Below are positions 41,708 to 42,113 of a DNA stretch of 42,113 nt, one piece after another (the stretch's first letter is position 1; each line of letters starts with the position of its first letter). Under the pieces are notes generated by a model that saw only the letters and a list, made by a program, of their open reading frames with translations, ran no database searches and was not told where the DNA came from. The DNA lies in contig NZ_CALMFY010000046.1 of NCBI RefSeq assembly GCF_937863485.1, positions 1-42,113 on the forward strand, written 5' to 3'. This stretch comes from an uncultured Nostoc sp. GTDB lineage: Bacteria > Cyanobacteriota > Cyanobacteriia > Cyanobacteriales > Nostocaceae. A program made the translations under genes and the position numbers.

Positions 41708-41793
41708 TAGCTTGCTTAAGAGTAGAGGTATGCGGACTCGCTTTGCGTGGCGCTTACGTAATTCGTAATTATTACCTCCTCTTAAGCAAGCTA
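41708..41793. repeat. 15-bp perfect inverted repeat with 56-base spacer
   Basis: TAGCTTGCTTAAGAG (41708-41722) and CTCTTAAGCAAGCTA (41779-41793) are exact reverse complements. The right arm is followed by GATTTTT. It lies between the PRC-barrel genes and the convergent PEP-CTERM gene, so it may be a two-way terminator. The spacer also has GCGTGGCGC and TACGTAATT palindromes and a GGAGACGCTGTGCGTAGC unit related to the one at about 31348. Confidence 0.55.
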
Positions 41794-41798
41794 GATTT

Positions 41799-42113
41799 TT
41801 ATGATGTGGCTTTCTGCTTACGGCTAACTACCTTGCCTGCTCCTAGCACAGCACCAACTGCCAGTACAGCTAGCCCCATTCTAGGTTCAGGAACAATAGT
41901 GCTGTCTTCAGTGAAAGCCAAAAAGCCAGCCCCATTTAATCCACCTCTACCGACAGGGACAAAGGTATCAATAAAAGCTCCTGTCTTGCCGTCGTAACGC
42001 AACACATTGTTATTATTTAAACCACTAACGTAAAGGTTGCCGTCGGTACCAAAGATTGGCTTTACAGGACCGTTAAGTCCGCCACTGCCAGATGGGACAA
42101 AAGTGTCGATAAA
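41799..42113 (-). CDS. PEP-CTERM protein with repeated beta-propeller-like units (partial)
   Basis: Truncated by the window edge, so the N-terminus is missing; 104 residues are visible and the frame runs open to 42113. The visible part shows two repeats of the type TFVPSGSGGLNGP ... TFVPVGRGGLNGAG, linked by FGTDGNLYVSGLNNNNVLRY and DGKTGAFIDTF, resembling NHL or SMP-30-like propeller blades seen in extracellular proteins. The C-terminus is the sorting signal VPEPRMGL, a hydrophobic helix (AVLAVGAVLGAGKVV) and the basic tail SRKQK. It should be exported and anchored by an exosortase. The number of repeats cannot be told. Confidence 0.85.
   Translation of the reverse strand, partial: FIDTFVPSGSGGLNGPVKPIFGTDGNLYVSGLNNNNVLRYDGKTGAFIDTFVPVGRGGLNGAGFLAFTEDSTIVPEPRMGLAVLAVGAVLGAGKVVSRKQKATS

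Overview
The window looks like chromosomal DNA of a filamentous, heterocyst-forming cyanobacterium of the Nostoc/Anabaena type. Signs of this are many HIP1 octamers (GCGATCGC), heptanucleotide tandem repeats between genes, PEP-CTERM surface proteins, the rplI-dnaB pair and a SpkB-type kinase with pentapeptide repeats. No tRNA, rRNA, CRISPR array, integrase or intact transposase was seen. The genus is an inference from sequence style only.

Layout. 1-7.1 kb: rplI and an intein-free dnaB, an AlkB-like oxygenase, a TTG-start FKBP isomerase, a phasin-like protein, a TIGR03792-type gene killed by one stop codon, a 2TM protein, and a persulfide-dioxygenase-like metallo-hydrolase joined in frame to the wreck of an FAD/NAD(P)-binding protein. 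7.1-13.6 kb: a tandem pair of secreted proteins (only one keeps a PEP-CTERM anchor), an orphan ModA, a fasciclin protein, SfsA, a 2OG-Fe oxygenase and a decayed DUF711 gene. 13.6-20.6 kb: TPR protein, membrane protein, B12-type radical SAM protein, SDR protein and hemE. 20.6-27 kb: a repeat-rich stretch with a dispersed repeat pair and a MITE-like element, a PEP-CTERM protein, a membrane protein, an orphan sugar-binding lipoprotein, a methyltransferase remnant and a glycosyltransferase. 27-36.7 kb: mostly housekeeping genes (LD-carboxypeptidase, pgsA, aspartase, DUF362, ppa, panD), a metallo-beta-lactamase-fold protein that has lost its metal ligands, and a SpkB-like kinase. 36.7-42.1 kb: a squalene/phytoene synthase homologue, an FAD oxidoreductase fragment, then a lipoprotein / NRAMP-like transporter / two PRC-barrel gene cluster, and a PEP-CTERM protein cut by the window edge.

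How genes relate. Few true operons are visible. The lipoprotein and NRAMP genes overlap by 8 bp, and the two PRC-barrel genes overlap by 1 bp just downstream. panD and the metallo-beta-lactamase-fold gene are 11 bp apart. The two transport binding proteins (molybdate, sugar) have no permease or ATPase partner in the window.

Most promising for novelty: (1) an unassigned multi-hairpin RNA-like segment at about 32601-32801, with a 12-bp hairpin whose loop can pair downstream (H-type pseudoknot) and a 14-bp intrinsic terminator; (2) the non-canonical NRAMP/lipoprotein/PRC-barrel cluster; (3) the metal-ligand-less metallo-beta-lactamase-fold protein next to panD; (4) the paired secreted proteins with divergent sorting signals. 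Family names come from recognising motifs by eye; no database search was possible.
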